The translations under genes were made by a program, and so were the position numbers. DNA of 5,235 nt from Spirochaetales bacterium. GTDB taxonomy: Bacteria; Spirochaetota; Spirochaetia; ARS1246. Where the stretch lies: assembly GCA_018644745.1 (NCBI GenBank), contig JABGPX010000390.1, positions 1 through 5,235 of the forward strand, given 5' to 3'. This document shows positions 1 to 5,235 of this stretch, piece after piece. Position 1 is the first letter of the stretch. Each line of letters begins with the position of its first letter. The notes under the pieces were generated by a model. That model was not told the DNA's origin. It worked only from the letters and a program-made list of their open reading frames with translations, and did not search any database.

Positions 1-241
1 CGGTTAGTCGAAATCTATCGCCAATCTCGTTAATACAACCAACCATAAAAGGCCATTCCTGAGGATCATGTTCGAGCGGTTTTTGCTGTGATTCGGAGTA
101 ATTTAGAACTTAATCTAGTCTGATTTATTTGTCAGTATTCATTCTAACAGCAATGCCGCCAGTGGGCCGTTGCCACTATTTATGGACGGTTAATGGGAGA
201 ATACTTTCCCGGGAATACGGGGAGTGTTCCCTGCCTTCTAA
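1..241. other. Left-edge stretch with no supported gene
   Basis: I find no gene here that I can support. On the minus strand an open frame runs from just after a TAA (110-112) off the window edge (109 down to 2). It contains residues such as QEWPFMVGCINEIGDRF, with a possible ATG at 46-44. At 36 codons and with no family recognised, it may be chance or the start of a gene lying further left. The minus-strand frame leaving the transposase remnant continues to a TAG at 176-178, but residues after about position 243 no longer resemble IS4 transposases. The IS homology therefore stops near 243 and the rest is unassigned sequence. Confidence 0.4.
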
Positions 242-798
242 CCATGTCTCTGGATCTTTGACGCGAATGCGACGAAGTCGGACCGGACATTTCCTTTTCG
301 TGTAGAACCCAAGCAGTTCGATATCTGATCCGAACTGATGTCCTTGTGCTTGCTAGCATTTCGCGGCTCTACTACTCGGTGGTCAGCATTCTTCTTCAGC
401 TGTGTAACGAAGTAAATCCCTTCGTCACAATACTTTGCTAAGCGGAAGAAGTCGGTGTGCCTGCGGTCGAATACCACTACGTCTCCCGATCTTAGCTGAA
501 ACGAATCGACTTCCTTTACTTTGTGGCACTTGGCATTCGTTACGGTAATGAACTCAGGAATGTTCCCACAGTGATTGAACTTCACTTGGATATTATGCCA
601 CCCTTCGCTTCTCGGAACTTCGCCCAATCATACAGACTCAAAGCAAGGTCAACGGTGGTAGCGTTAAACTATACAGGGGATTATTGAAGCGGAACTTGTG
701 CTTCGGCGTACGCGAATGAACTTTTGCCGACAAGGTAAGAAATACCTCCTGAAAGACTTTATGACTCCGATGGCAATTCCTCGACTCCTCCCGATGTG
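176..798 (-). mobile_element. Insertion sequence remnant, IS4 family, no ends found
   Basis: This is the extent of sequence attributable to the old insertion. The right boundary abuts or lies just outside the stop codon of the winged-helix regulator (799-801). The left boundary is somewhere between the last recognisable transposase residues (about 243) and the stop of that frame (176-178). I could not find terminal inverted repeats or a target-site duplication, as expected if both ends were deleted. The element is inert without an intact transposase. Confidence 0.55.
243..798 (-). pseudogene. Decayed IS4-family transposase fragment
   Basis: This is the central part of a DDE transposase of the IS4 type, a DNA-cutting enzyme that moves an insertion sequence. 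Reading leftwards from 798, one frame gives HKVFQEVF then KHKFRFNNPLYSL. A second gives ATTVDLALSLYDWAKFR. A third gives IQVKFNHCGNIPEFITVT, VVVFDRRHTDFF and YFVTQLKKNADHRVVE. The second frame resumes as IELLGFYTKRKCPVRLRR and VKDPET. Each switch fits a one-base loss, near 663-665, 592-597 and 322-326. The first switch falls on the first catalytic Asp (LYSLD in the family). The second Asp survives in FDRRHTDF, but the usual FDRGYxDF is altered. The C-terminal YREK region with the catalytic Glu and about the first hundred N-terminal residues are absent, so it cannot be active. Family assignment rests on several colinear conserved blocks and is firm; the subgroup is not resolved. Confidence 0.85.
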
Positions 799-1113
799 TT
801 ATTTGAGATTCTTCAGAAGAGATTCTACGTCTTTCAGATACGTATTCAGGGCTTTAGTTCCCAGAGGTGAAAGCTTGATCGTTGTTAGAGATTTGTTGTT
901 TTTGAACTCTTTTTTAATGGAGATATATCCGGCTTCCTCTAGTTTTTTTGCTTGAATGGAGAGGTTCCCCCTGGTCAGGTCGAGATTTTTTTGTATTTCC
1001 ATAAATGCGGCTCTTTGTTTTTCCTGCCCCATAAGAAAGCTGAGGATGAGAAGGCGACTCCTTTCGTAAAGCAGTTTGTTGGATAGAAGCGACGGGTAAT
1101 CGACGGAAGCCAT
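799..1113 (-). CDS. Small winged-helix transcriptional regulator
   Basis: This is a 104-residue DNA-binding protein of the MarR/ArsR-like winged-helix type, closest by eye to the HTH_34 group. The helix-turn-helix lies at about residues 20-63. The probable recognition helix is RGNLSIQAKKLEEAGYI, followed by a basic wing (KKEFKNNKSLTTIKLS) and the characteristic LSPLGTKAL; a C-terminal helix (about 85-103) probably dimerises. I chose the ATG at 1113 because homology begins there (MASVDYPSLL). The open frame extends upstream to 1257, but that part is a shadow of the preceding gene. Only 5 bases separate this ATG from the membrane-protein stop, and a GGAGAG (1124-1129) sits 10 bases upstream, so translation is probably coupled. 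It probably regulates its own operon or the divergent promoter region; the ligand is unknown. The IS remnant starts immediately after its stop, but the length is normal for the family, so it appears complete. Confidence 0.85.
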   Translation of the reverse strand: MASVDYPSLLSNKLLYERSRLLILSFLMGQEKQRAAFMEIQKNLDLTRGNLSIQAKKLEEAGYISIKKEFKNNKSLTTIKLSPLGTKALNTYLKDVESLLKNLK

Positions 1114-1118
1114 GTGAC

Positions 1119-1763
1119 TCAATCTCTCCGGGACAGCGTGGCGGTTATAAAAAACAGCAGACAGGCGGGAGACAGAACCAGCCCGTAGACGAGATGGGCC
1201 GGCAGGGACAGGAGAAAGAAAAACAATAATCCGGCGGCGATCATCCAGAAACCGCAAAAGAGATATTCCCGTTCCGAAATGAGGACTCCGATGAGATTCA
1301 GAACGAGTCCCAGAACGATTCCCACGTAAGCCGCGATATCGGAGGCGGACCAGGCAGCTTGGTCTCTAAAAGGTAGAAGTACCAGAATGAATAGAGTCGG
1401 AATTACGGACAGCCAAATACGTGAAGACATCTGCTCTTTAAACAGTCCCAGCCAATTCAGTGTCAGCCCGATCCTGTCGGCCGCCTTTTTTGTAATCCTG
1501 ATTTTATAACTGAAGAGGAAGAGCCAGAGCAATCCTGCCGATATGGCCATAATCCACATTCCGGAGCTTTTTCCGAAGAGCCCCATGGAATCGATAAAGG
1601 CGTACAGCAAAACGAGAATCGTAGTCCCAAGAGAGGCCGTTAGAAAAAGAAACCGGAAATTCCTAGCCGCGTAGATCTGTTTGAAGGCCGAGGAGCCGAG
1701 ATCAATGGCCCGGCGGATTCCCTGAATGTCATCCTGTAGTTTTCGAATTTCCGGATTTTTCAC
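1119..1763 (-). CDS. Six-helix integral membrane protein of unknown function
   Basis: I do not recognise this 214-residue protein. The first 34 residues are polar and amphipathic (MKNPEIRKLQDDIQGIRRAI) and probably cytoplasmic. Six hydrophobic segments follow at about 35-56, 68-86, 115-132, 144-162, 167-188 and 190-208, ending in a short basic tail (SRRD). There are no transporter, kinase or protease motifs that I can name. The start is GTG at 1763, supported by AGGA at 1769-1772 with a 5-base spacer. It lies 72 bases downstream of the lipoprotein hydrolase and 5 bases upstream of the regulator, on the same strand with no visible terminator between, so it belongs to that operon. Membrane proteins next to small HTH_34-type regulators often form a functional pair, with the membrane protein as partner or regulated target. 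That role is inference here. Confidence 0.8.
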   Translation of the reverse strand: MKNPEIRKLQDDIQGIRRAIDLGSSAFKQIYAARNFRFLFLTASLGTTILVLLYAFIDSMGLFGKSSGMWIMAISAGLLWLFLFSYKIRITKKAADRIGLTLNWLGLFKEQMSSRIWLSVIPTLFILVLLPFRDQAAWSASDIAAYVGIVLGLVLNLIGVLISEREYLFCGFWMIAAGLLFFFLLSLPAHLVYGLVLSPACLLFFITATLSRRD

Positions 1764-1768
1764 AATAT

Positions 1769-1772
1769 TCCT
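1769..1772 (-). promoter_or_regulatory. Ribosome binding site fixing a GTG start
   Basis: AGGA lies 5 bases before the GTG at 1763 of the membrane protein. It decides for this rare start codon; no ATG is better placed. Confidence 0.6.
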
Positions 1773-1835
1773 ATTTGTACCTTTTCAGTCAGTTTACCAC
1801 AGTTTCAATACCCAGGCCAATGTGGAGAACTCGTC

Positions 1836-3101
1836 TCAACCGTTTGTTCCTTTCTTATCGAGCCAGTCGAGGATCAGATCGAGTGCGAGGCCGAAGTTGC
1901 CTACTTGGCAATGATTCTGCCCTTGCACTTCCTCGGTGAAGACAAGAGGAGTAACTGATTTTGCGTTTATAAGCGCTTCCACTTGCAGATTGTGCATTTT
2001 GAAAGGAACCAAATGGTCATCCAGCCCGGTTTGAATCATGACGTCCTGTGTCACTAGCTCGGAATGAAGATTCTCCTCATTGATTTGCGAAAGGGACTCG
2101 GCCGCCTCGAGGGGTGTCTCTTTACGGGTTATATGCATAAGGTGATCGTAAAACCATGCAGCTTGCGGATCTTTTTCCATCTGTTTGAGAATCTGTTTAT
2201 TCGTAAAACCTCTCATGTGTTTCAGCGCGAACCGGGCTATTTTTTGTTCGAAGGGGCTTGCGTACTGATTGACATCGAATGATACGCTCGAAGCGACCAC
2301 CCTGGTTATTCGCGGTTCAAAAGCGGCCGCCCTAAGCGCCAGCCAGCCTCCAAAGGAAATGCCGATGATCGCCGCATCGTTTATTTCGTAGTGGTCAAGT
2401 ACGGCTCCGATGACTTTTTCCCATTCATAGGAAAAGCTTTCATCGGAGAGCTCTTTTGAGCGACCCATCCAGGGGACATCAAACCCGATCACGTCGTATC
2501 CGTGGGACGCGAGATATCTCATGGCGGGATAGAGCTCCTCTTTGAATCCGTCATACCCGGCGTGCATTATGATCGTTCCCTTCGTGTTCTTTTCCTCAGA
2601 TCCAACCTTCAAAGTTGCAAGATTGCCCATGCCGTATTTTACGTCATTGATTTCAAAAGCGTCTTTTTCCACGGCCATATAAAACTGCTTTACGAATCGT
2701 TCGTAAAGAGATGTCTTTTCGGGATCGTCCCATCCTGTATAAAATTCGATTGCGCGGATGTACATCGCCGCATTCATATGGCGCCCTTCCGCTTCTGCTT
2801 TGACAGACAGATCGTCCATCACTTTCAGGACCGATTGAAAATCTGTAATTTTTATTCCGGCATCGACCATGTCCTCCATCAAAGCGTATCCATAGGAATG
2901 CAATCTGTTCAGTAGATAATTAATGCTTTTATCTTCATGAAAATCCTCATATCCGACGGGGAAAAAGACTTCACTTGTGTTCTCTCTTAACATCCGTTCC
3001 CGAACTATTGCGGTTTCGTCGACCTGCACTCCCGCACATGACATCAAAAAAACGATAACAGCCATCTGCAATATCGAATAAATCCAACTTTTTCCTTTCA
3101 T
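1836..3101 (-). CDS. Lipoprotein alpha/beta hydrolase, FrsA/DHPON-hydrolase-like
   Basis: This is a 421-residue serine hydrolase probably anchored as a lipoprotein. The N-terminus is a positively charged start (MKGKSW), a hydrophobic stretch and a lipobox LMSC with Cys22 as the predicted lipidated residue. Residues about 45-155 are mainly helical and resemble the N-terminal lid domain of the FrsA / 2,6-dihydroxypseudooxynicotine hydrolase group. The catalytic fold starts near 160, with the oxyanion-loop motif HAGYDG (180-185). The triad is Ser249 in GISFG, Asp362 in GLDDHLVP and His397 in GQNHCQ. It probably hydrolyses a C-C, ester or amide bond in a small molecule at the cell surface or in the periplasm; the substrate is unknown. 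The open frame extends to 3338, but ATG 3101 is chosen because it gives the signal peptide and has AGGAG (3109-3113) 7 bases upstream. It is first in the leftward operon. Confidence 0.88.
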   Translation of the reverse strand: MKGKSWIYSILQMAVIVFLMSCAGVQVDETAIVRERMLRENTSEVFFPVGYEDFHEDKSINYLLNRLHSYGYALMEDMVDAGIKITDFQSVLKVMDDLSVKAEAEGRHMNAAMYIRAIEFYTGWDDPEKTSLYERFVKQFYMAVEKDAFEINDVKYGMGNLATLKVGSEEKNTKGTIIMHAGYDGFKEELYPAMRYLASHGYDVIGFDVPWMGRSKELSDESFSYEWEKVIGAVLDHYEINDAAIIGISFGGWLALRAAAFEPRITRVVASSVSFDVNQYASPFEQKIARFALKHMRGFTNKQILKQMEKDPQAAWFYDHLMHITRKETPLEAAESLSQINEENLHSELVTQDVMIQTGLDDHLVPFKMHNLQVEALINAKSVTPLVFTEEVQGQNHCQVGNFGLALDLILDWLDKKGTNG

Positions 3102-3108
3102 CTCTTGA

Positions 3109-3113
3109 CTCCT
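3109..3113 (-). promoter_or_regulatory. Ribosome binding site of the lipoprotein hydrolase
   Basis: AGGAG with a 7-base spacer to ATG 3101. It selects this start over the longer open frame (to 3338), which would hide the signal peptide inside a 79-residue extension. Confidence 0.75.
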
Positions 3114-3190
3114 GTCTTCCCATTTGCTGTGGCAGATCCTGTTCCGACTGACAATCAGATCGGTTCCAGGTCGCCCAGATTTCTTATTGA

Positions 3191-3211
3191 CATGTTTTTT
3201 GTATAAACATG
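3191..3211. promoter_or_regulatory. Perfect 7-base inverted repeat, possible operator
   Basis: CATGTTT (3191-3197) and AAACATG (3205-3211) form a perfect inverted repeat with a 7-base centre. The repeat sits at and just after the predicted start of leftward transcription (about 3210), where a repressor could block initiation. Further ACATG copies occur at 3190-3194, 3207-3211 and 3226-3230. It could bind the operon's own winged-helix regulator, but it could also be a weak hairpin in the 5' leader. Confidence 0.4.
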
Positions 3212-3216
3212 ATATT

Positions 3217-3245
3217 AGTGTAGACACATGGCAGTCTAAAGTCAA
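3217..3245 (-). promoter_or_regulatory. Sigma70-like promoter for the leftward operon
   Basis: On the minus strand, TTGACT (3245-3240) is followed after exactly 17 bases by TACACT (3222-3217). Transcription would start near 3210, about 110 bases before the ATG at 3101, leaving a long leader. Confidence 0.6.
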
Positions 3246-3358
3246 GGGTAGGAAATGGAAAAAATCATTCGCTGCTAGAAGCCATGCTTGAACAGAATAT
3301 CGAGACAACCCCTCCTTCGAAAACATTCCTGGAAGCACTTTAATGAGTCAAGTCGTTT

Positions 3359-3387
3359 TTGAAAATGTCAAAGCAATAATGTACAAT
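3359..3387 (+). promoter_or_regulatory. Sigma70-like promoter for the rightward hydrolase
   Basis: TTGAAA (3359-3364) and TACAAT (3382-3387) are separated by exactly 17 bases, a near-consensus pair. The predicted start at about 3394 gives a leader of some 20 bases that contains the strong ribosome binding site. No obvious operator overlaps it. Confidence 0.65.
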
Positions 3388-3400
3388 GTAATTATGTTTT

Positions 3401-3407
3401 AAGGAGG
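3401..3407 (+). promoter_or_regulatory. Strong ribosome binding site
   Basis: AAGGAGG lies 6 bases before ATG 3414. It is the strongest Shine-Dalgarno sequence in the window and implies good translation. Confidence 0.85.
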
Positions 3408-3413
3408 AATTAT

Positions 3414-4289
3414 ATGAGTATAGAATACAAAATATACGAAGATAAGTTCATTGAAATCGACGGCGTTCAAACTAGGTACTGGGAATCCGGCACGGGAGAT
3501 GAGACGTTGGTCCTTATTCATGGTTTTAATGCGTCTGTAGAAGAATGGGTAGCTAATATACCCTTTTTTGAAACGCACTACAGGATAATCGCCCTGGATA
3601 TGATTGGCTGCGGGAAATCTCAGAAGCCCAAAGTTGATTATTCATATCCGGCTTTTACAAAGTTTCTGCACGAATTCTGCAAGGAAAAAAAAATTATTAA
3701 ACCGCATATCATGGGGCATTCAATGGGTGGATCAATTGCCATTCATTATGCTGCGCTTCATACGTTCGAAGTAAAAAGCCTTGTATTAATAGCGCCTTCT
3801 ATATTCTGCTGGAAGTTTCCCGCCTTCTTTCACCTGGCATCCGTCCCTATTTTCGGTAAAATGCTATTGCGGCCGCCATCATCGCTTGAAGCTCTCATAG
3901 CAATACTCAGGACGTTTACATATAATCCGGTTGAATACTCTGAAGAGAGCATTAAAGCTATGTATGAAATGCAGCATGTGAAAGGATATGCGAAGCCTCT
4001 TCTACGGTTCATCCGAACATACATGACGCTATTCGGGATTAAAAAAAGGAGATGTGCCGATCTGGCCGACTCCACAAAGGCGGCATTATCCAAAATCAAT
4101 TTCCCCGTGCTACTTTTTTGGGGAAAACAGGATCCAATAGTGCATTATAAAGCCGCCAATGACACCGCGGCAAACATACCTAATTGCGAGCTTGTCACTT
4201 ATGATGAATGCGGCCATTGCCCAAATTTTGAATATCCTGATGATTTTAATAGACAAGTCCTAAAATTCCTATCATCTCAGAACAACTAA
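3414..4289 (+). CDS. Alpha/beta hydrolase, MhpC/epoxide-hydrolase-like
   Basis: This is a 291-residue soluble hydrolase of the classical alpha/beta fold (Abhydrolase_1 type), without signal peptide, so cytoplasmic. The oxyanion motif is HGFNAS (36-41). The strand-turn LDMIGCGKS (61-69) precedes the nucleophile elbow GHSMGG, with Ser103 as nucleophile. A helical cap lies at about 130-225. Asp240 in WGKQDPIV and His268 in ECGHCPNFE complete the triad. A Ser nucleophile points to an esterase, C-C hydrolase or similar; dehalogenases and epoxide hydrolases use Asp, so those activities are unlikely. The substrate cannot be named. The gene has its own promoter and stands alone, divergent from the lipoprotein operon and convergent with the glycan fragment. 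It is visibly more AT-rich than the genes to its right, which may mean separate acquisition. The two hydrolases of this window belong to different subfamilies and are not recent duplicates. Confidence 0.9.
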   Translation: MSIEYKIYEDKFIEIDGVQTRYWESGTGDETLVLIHGFNASVEEWVANIPFFETHYRIIALDMIGCGKSQKPKVDYSYPAFTKFLHEFCKEKKIIKPHIMGHSMGGSIAIHYAALHTFEVKSLVLIAPSIFCWKFPAFFHLASVPIFGKMLLRPPSSLEALIAILRTFTYNPVEYSEESIKAMYEMQHVKGYAKPLLRFIRTYMTLFGIKKRRCADLADSTKAALSKINFPVLLFWGKQDPIVHYKAANDTAANIPNCELVTYDECGHCPNFEYPDDFNRQVLKFLSSQNN

Positions 4290-4291
4290 AA

Positions 4292-4523
4292 TCATGTCGC
4301 CGAACGTCCCCATTCCCCGATAACCTGTCCGCGCAGATAGATATCACATGCAATTGCGGGACAACCGGGATAGATACGGAAGCGGCGCCGGACCGATAGC
4401 GCGCCGAAGTTGGTTTCCACATCCGCTTGCATACTCCCGACGGATACAATCGTTCTCCGATGTCAAAACACCGTCGCTTAGAAGCGCGCGGCACACGCTT
4501 AAATCGTCATTATGTTCAGACAT
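4292..4523 (-). pseudogene. Frameshifted 5' fragment of a glycan-active gene
   Basis: The ATG at 4523 overlaps the end of the GH99-like gene by 8 bases (ATGTCTGA), with AGAGG just upstream, so a real translationally coupled gene began here. The first frame gives MSEHNDDLSVCRALLSDGV then LTSENDCIRREY. A second frame then carries convincing sequence, ADVETNFGALSVRRRF followed by RIYPGCPAIACDIYLRGQVI, to a TGA at 4292-4294. The frame change lies between about 4455 and 4420 and may mark a small deletion rather than one lost base. The fragment resembles the N-terminal beta-sandwich of a large glycoside hydrolase such as a GH36-type alpha-galactosidase, but I recognise this only by eye and the family is unsure. 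All catalytic parts are missing; the sequence ends 2 bases short of the hydrolase stop at 4289, a likely rearrangement junction. Confidence 0.6.
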
Positions 4524-5235
4524 TAAAAACCTCTTGTACCGCTTCAAGATATCCGTAATTCCAGGTGCGGTCAGGCAGCAGGTAGCTTCCCTCCGTCCAT
4601 TCGTTCCACGAATTAACTGTTACCAGTTGAGGCTGTTCAGGTCGTTCATCGAGATATGCTTTGGCTTTGCGCAGGTATACCTTGAAATTTTCCGGTGACG
4701 ATCCACTCACTATCTCCTTATTGTCCGGATTCCGCTGGGTATTGTCCCAGCCGATGGACACGTGGGGAAAATAGAGGGGATATTCATCAGCGTATTCAAG
4801 CCATCCGCTTGTCGCCTTCTCCGCCCACATGATGTATTCGCCTGCTTCACCCGCCTCATGAACGTATTGATAGTGGGTAACGCTGCTAAAACCCAAGCGA
4901 CGAATCATCTCCTCAATTCTGAGAGAGTCGAAATCGGCGACATTCCGGTAGATTTCCGCAGGCATGTCTTTCATCCTGATAGCTTGAAAGTGGATTCCGG
5001 GAAGACCTTTGGAAACAGCCCTGCTTCGCATCCAGTCCAGCGCTTCGGCCGCCTCATGCACGCCGCCAAGGCCCCCAATAAGATTACACATGTCATATAT
5101 GCAAAAAACCGGATTCCCGTCGATGAGATAGTAGTTCGGGTGGCATAGATACTTGTCTATAATCCGATCGGCCATAGTCTCAAATTCCCGTCGGTCTACG
5201 GTTCCATACCAGACGATATCGTGTTGGTCGGTGTG
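4516..5235 (-). CDS. GH99-like / WbsX-type glycan protein, C-terminal part
   Basis: This is the last 239 residues of a protein whose start lies beyond the right edge. The frame is open to the last base, so the first internal ATG (5175) is not the start. It belongs to the glycoside-hydrolase-99-like / WbsX group (Glyco_tran_WbsX). Members are usually about 350 residues and are linked with polysaccharide or O-antigen gene clusters. Visible conserved blocks are WYGT (9-12), CHPNYYLIDGNPVFCIYD (31-48) and the C-terminal hallmark NSWNEWTEGSYLLPD (208-222), followed by GYLEAV. The Glu residues of WNEWTEG are the best candidates for active-site residues by family analogy. No membrane segment is seen. 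The stop overlaps the start of the downstream broken gene, so this was part of an operon reading leftwards. The enzymatic reaction of the WbsX group is not firmly known; glycan hydrolysis or transfer is likely. Confidence 0.88.
   Translation of the reverse strand, partial: HTDQHDIVWYGTVDRREFETMADRIIDKYLCHPNYYLIDGNPVFCIYDMCNLIGGLGGVHEAAEALDWMRSRAVSKGLPGIHFQAIRMKDMPAEIYRNVADFDSLRIEEMIRRLGFSSVTHYQYVHEAGEAGEYIMWAEKATSGWLEYADEYPLYFPHVSIGWDNTQRNPDNKEIVSGSSPENFKVYLRKAKAYLDERPEQPQLVTVNSWNEWTEGSYLLPDRTWNYGYLEAVQEVFNV

Noticed and set aside
698..955. 85-codon plus-strand open frame
   Set aside because: It spans the IS remnant and the end of the regulator on the opposite strand, with no family likeness or ribosome binding site.
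1114..1257. N-terminal extension of the winged-helix regulator frame up to 1257
   Set aside because: It overlaps the last two membrane segments of the upstream gene in another frame, and its sequence is arginine-rich and unlike the family. Homology starts at the ATG at 1113.
2502..2915. 137-codon plus-strand open frame inside the lipoprotein hydrolase
   Set aside because: It is antisense to a well-supported gene with a full catalytic triad, and its Cys- and His-rich composition is typical of shadows.
3102..3338. N-terminal extension of the lipoprotein hydrolase frame up to 3338
   Set aside because: The extension has no family likeness, covers the promoter, and would bury the lipoprotein signal. 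ATG 3101 has an excellent AGGAG site.
4290..4330. Possible bidirectional terminator between the convergent genes
   Set aside because: I found no stable GC-rich stem followed by a T run on either strand.
4348..4698. 116-codon plus-strand open frame
   Set aside because: It lies antisense to the GH99-like gene and its broken partner, with low-complexity basic composition and no ribosome binding site.
4762..5148. 128-codon plus-strand open frame
   Set aside because: It is a shadow antisense to the conserved GH99-like coding sequence.

Overview
The window comes from a bacterium with Shine-Dalgarno-led genes, sigma70-like promoters and a lipoprotein signal of the L-M-S-C type. Taxonomy cannot be fixed from the sequence. 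The lipobox, the mixture of glycan-active genes and the IS4-type transposase remnant would suit a spirochaete or another diderm, but this is a guess. It looks like an accessory region with visible decay: two broken genes flank a core of four intact ones.

Layout. Positions 1-241 hold no gene I can support. Positions about 243-798 (minus strand) are a decayed IS4-family transposase with at least three frame breaks and both ends missing. Positions 799-3101 (minus strand) form a probable three-gene operon, transcribed leftwards. In transcription order it encodes a lipoprotein alpha/beta hydrolase (1836-3101), a six-helix membrane protein of unknown function (1119-1763) and a small winged-helix regulator (799-1113). 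The gaps are 72 and 5 bases. The 312-base divergent intergenic region (3102-3413) carries a good sigma70-like promoter in each direction and a perfect 7-base inverted repeat near the leftward start site. A second, unrelated soluble alpha/beta hydrolase (3414-4289, plus strand) is transcribed rightwards. From the right edge, a GH99-like/WbsX-type protein (4516-5235, minus strand, start outside the window) overlaps by 8 bases the start of a downstream gene. That downstream gene survives only as a frameshifted 5' fragment (4292-4523) and ends 2 bases from the stop of the hydrolase.

How the genes may work together. The left operon combines a cell-surface or periplasmic esterase-like enzyme, an integral membrane protein and a DNA-binding protein. 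This could be a small self-regulated envelope module, but its substrate is unknown. The right-hand pair looks like the remains of a polysaccharide or glycan metabolism operon that lost its downstream genes in a rearrangement whose breakpoint lies at about 4290. I see no CRISPR array, tRNA, rRNA or convincing intrinsic terminator. Nothing here is clearly a new system. The most useful leads are the regulator/membrane protein/lipoprotein-hydrolase trio and the truncated glycan operon.
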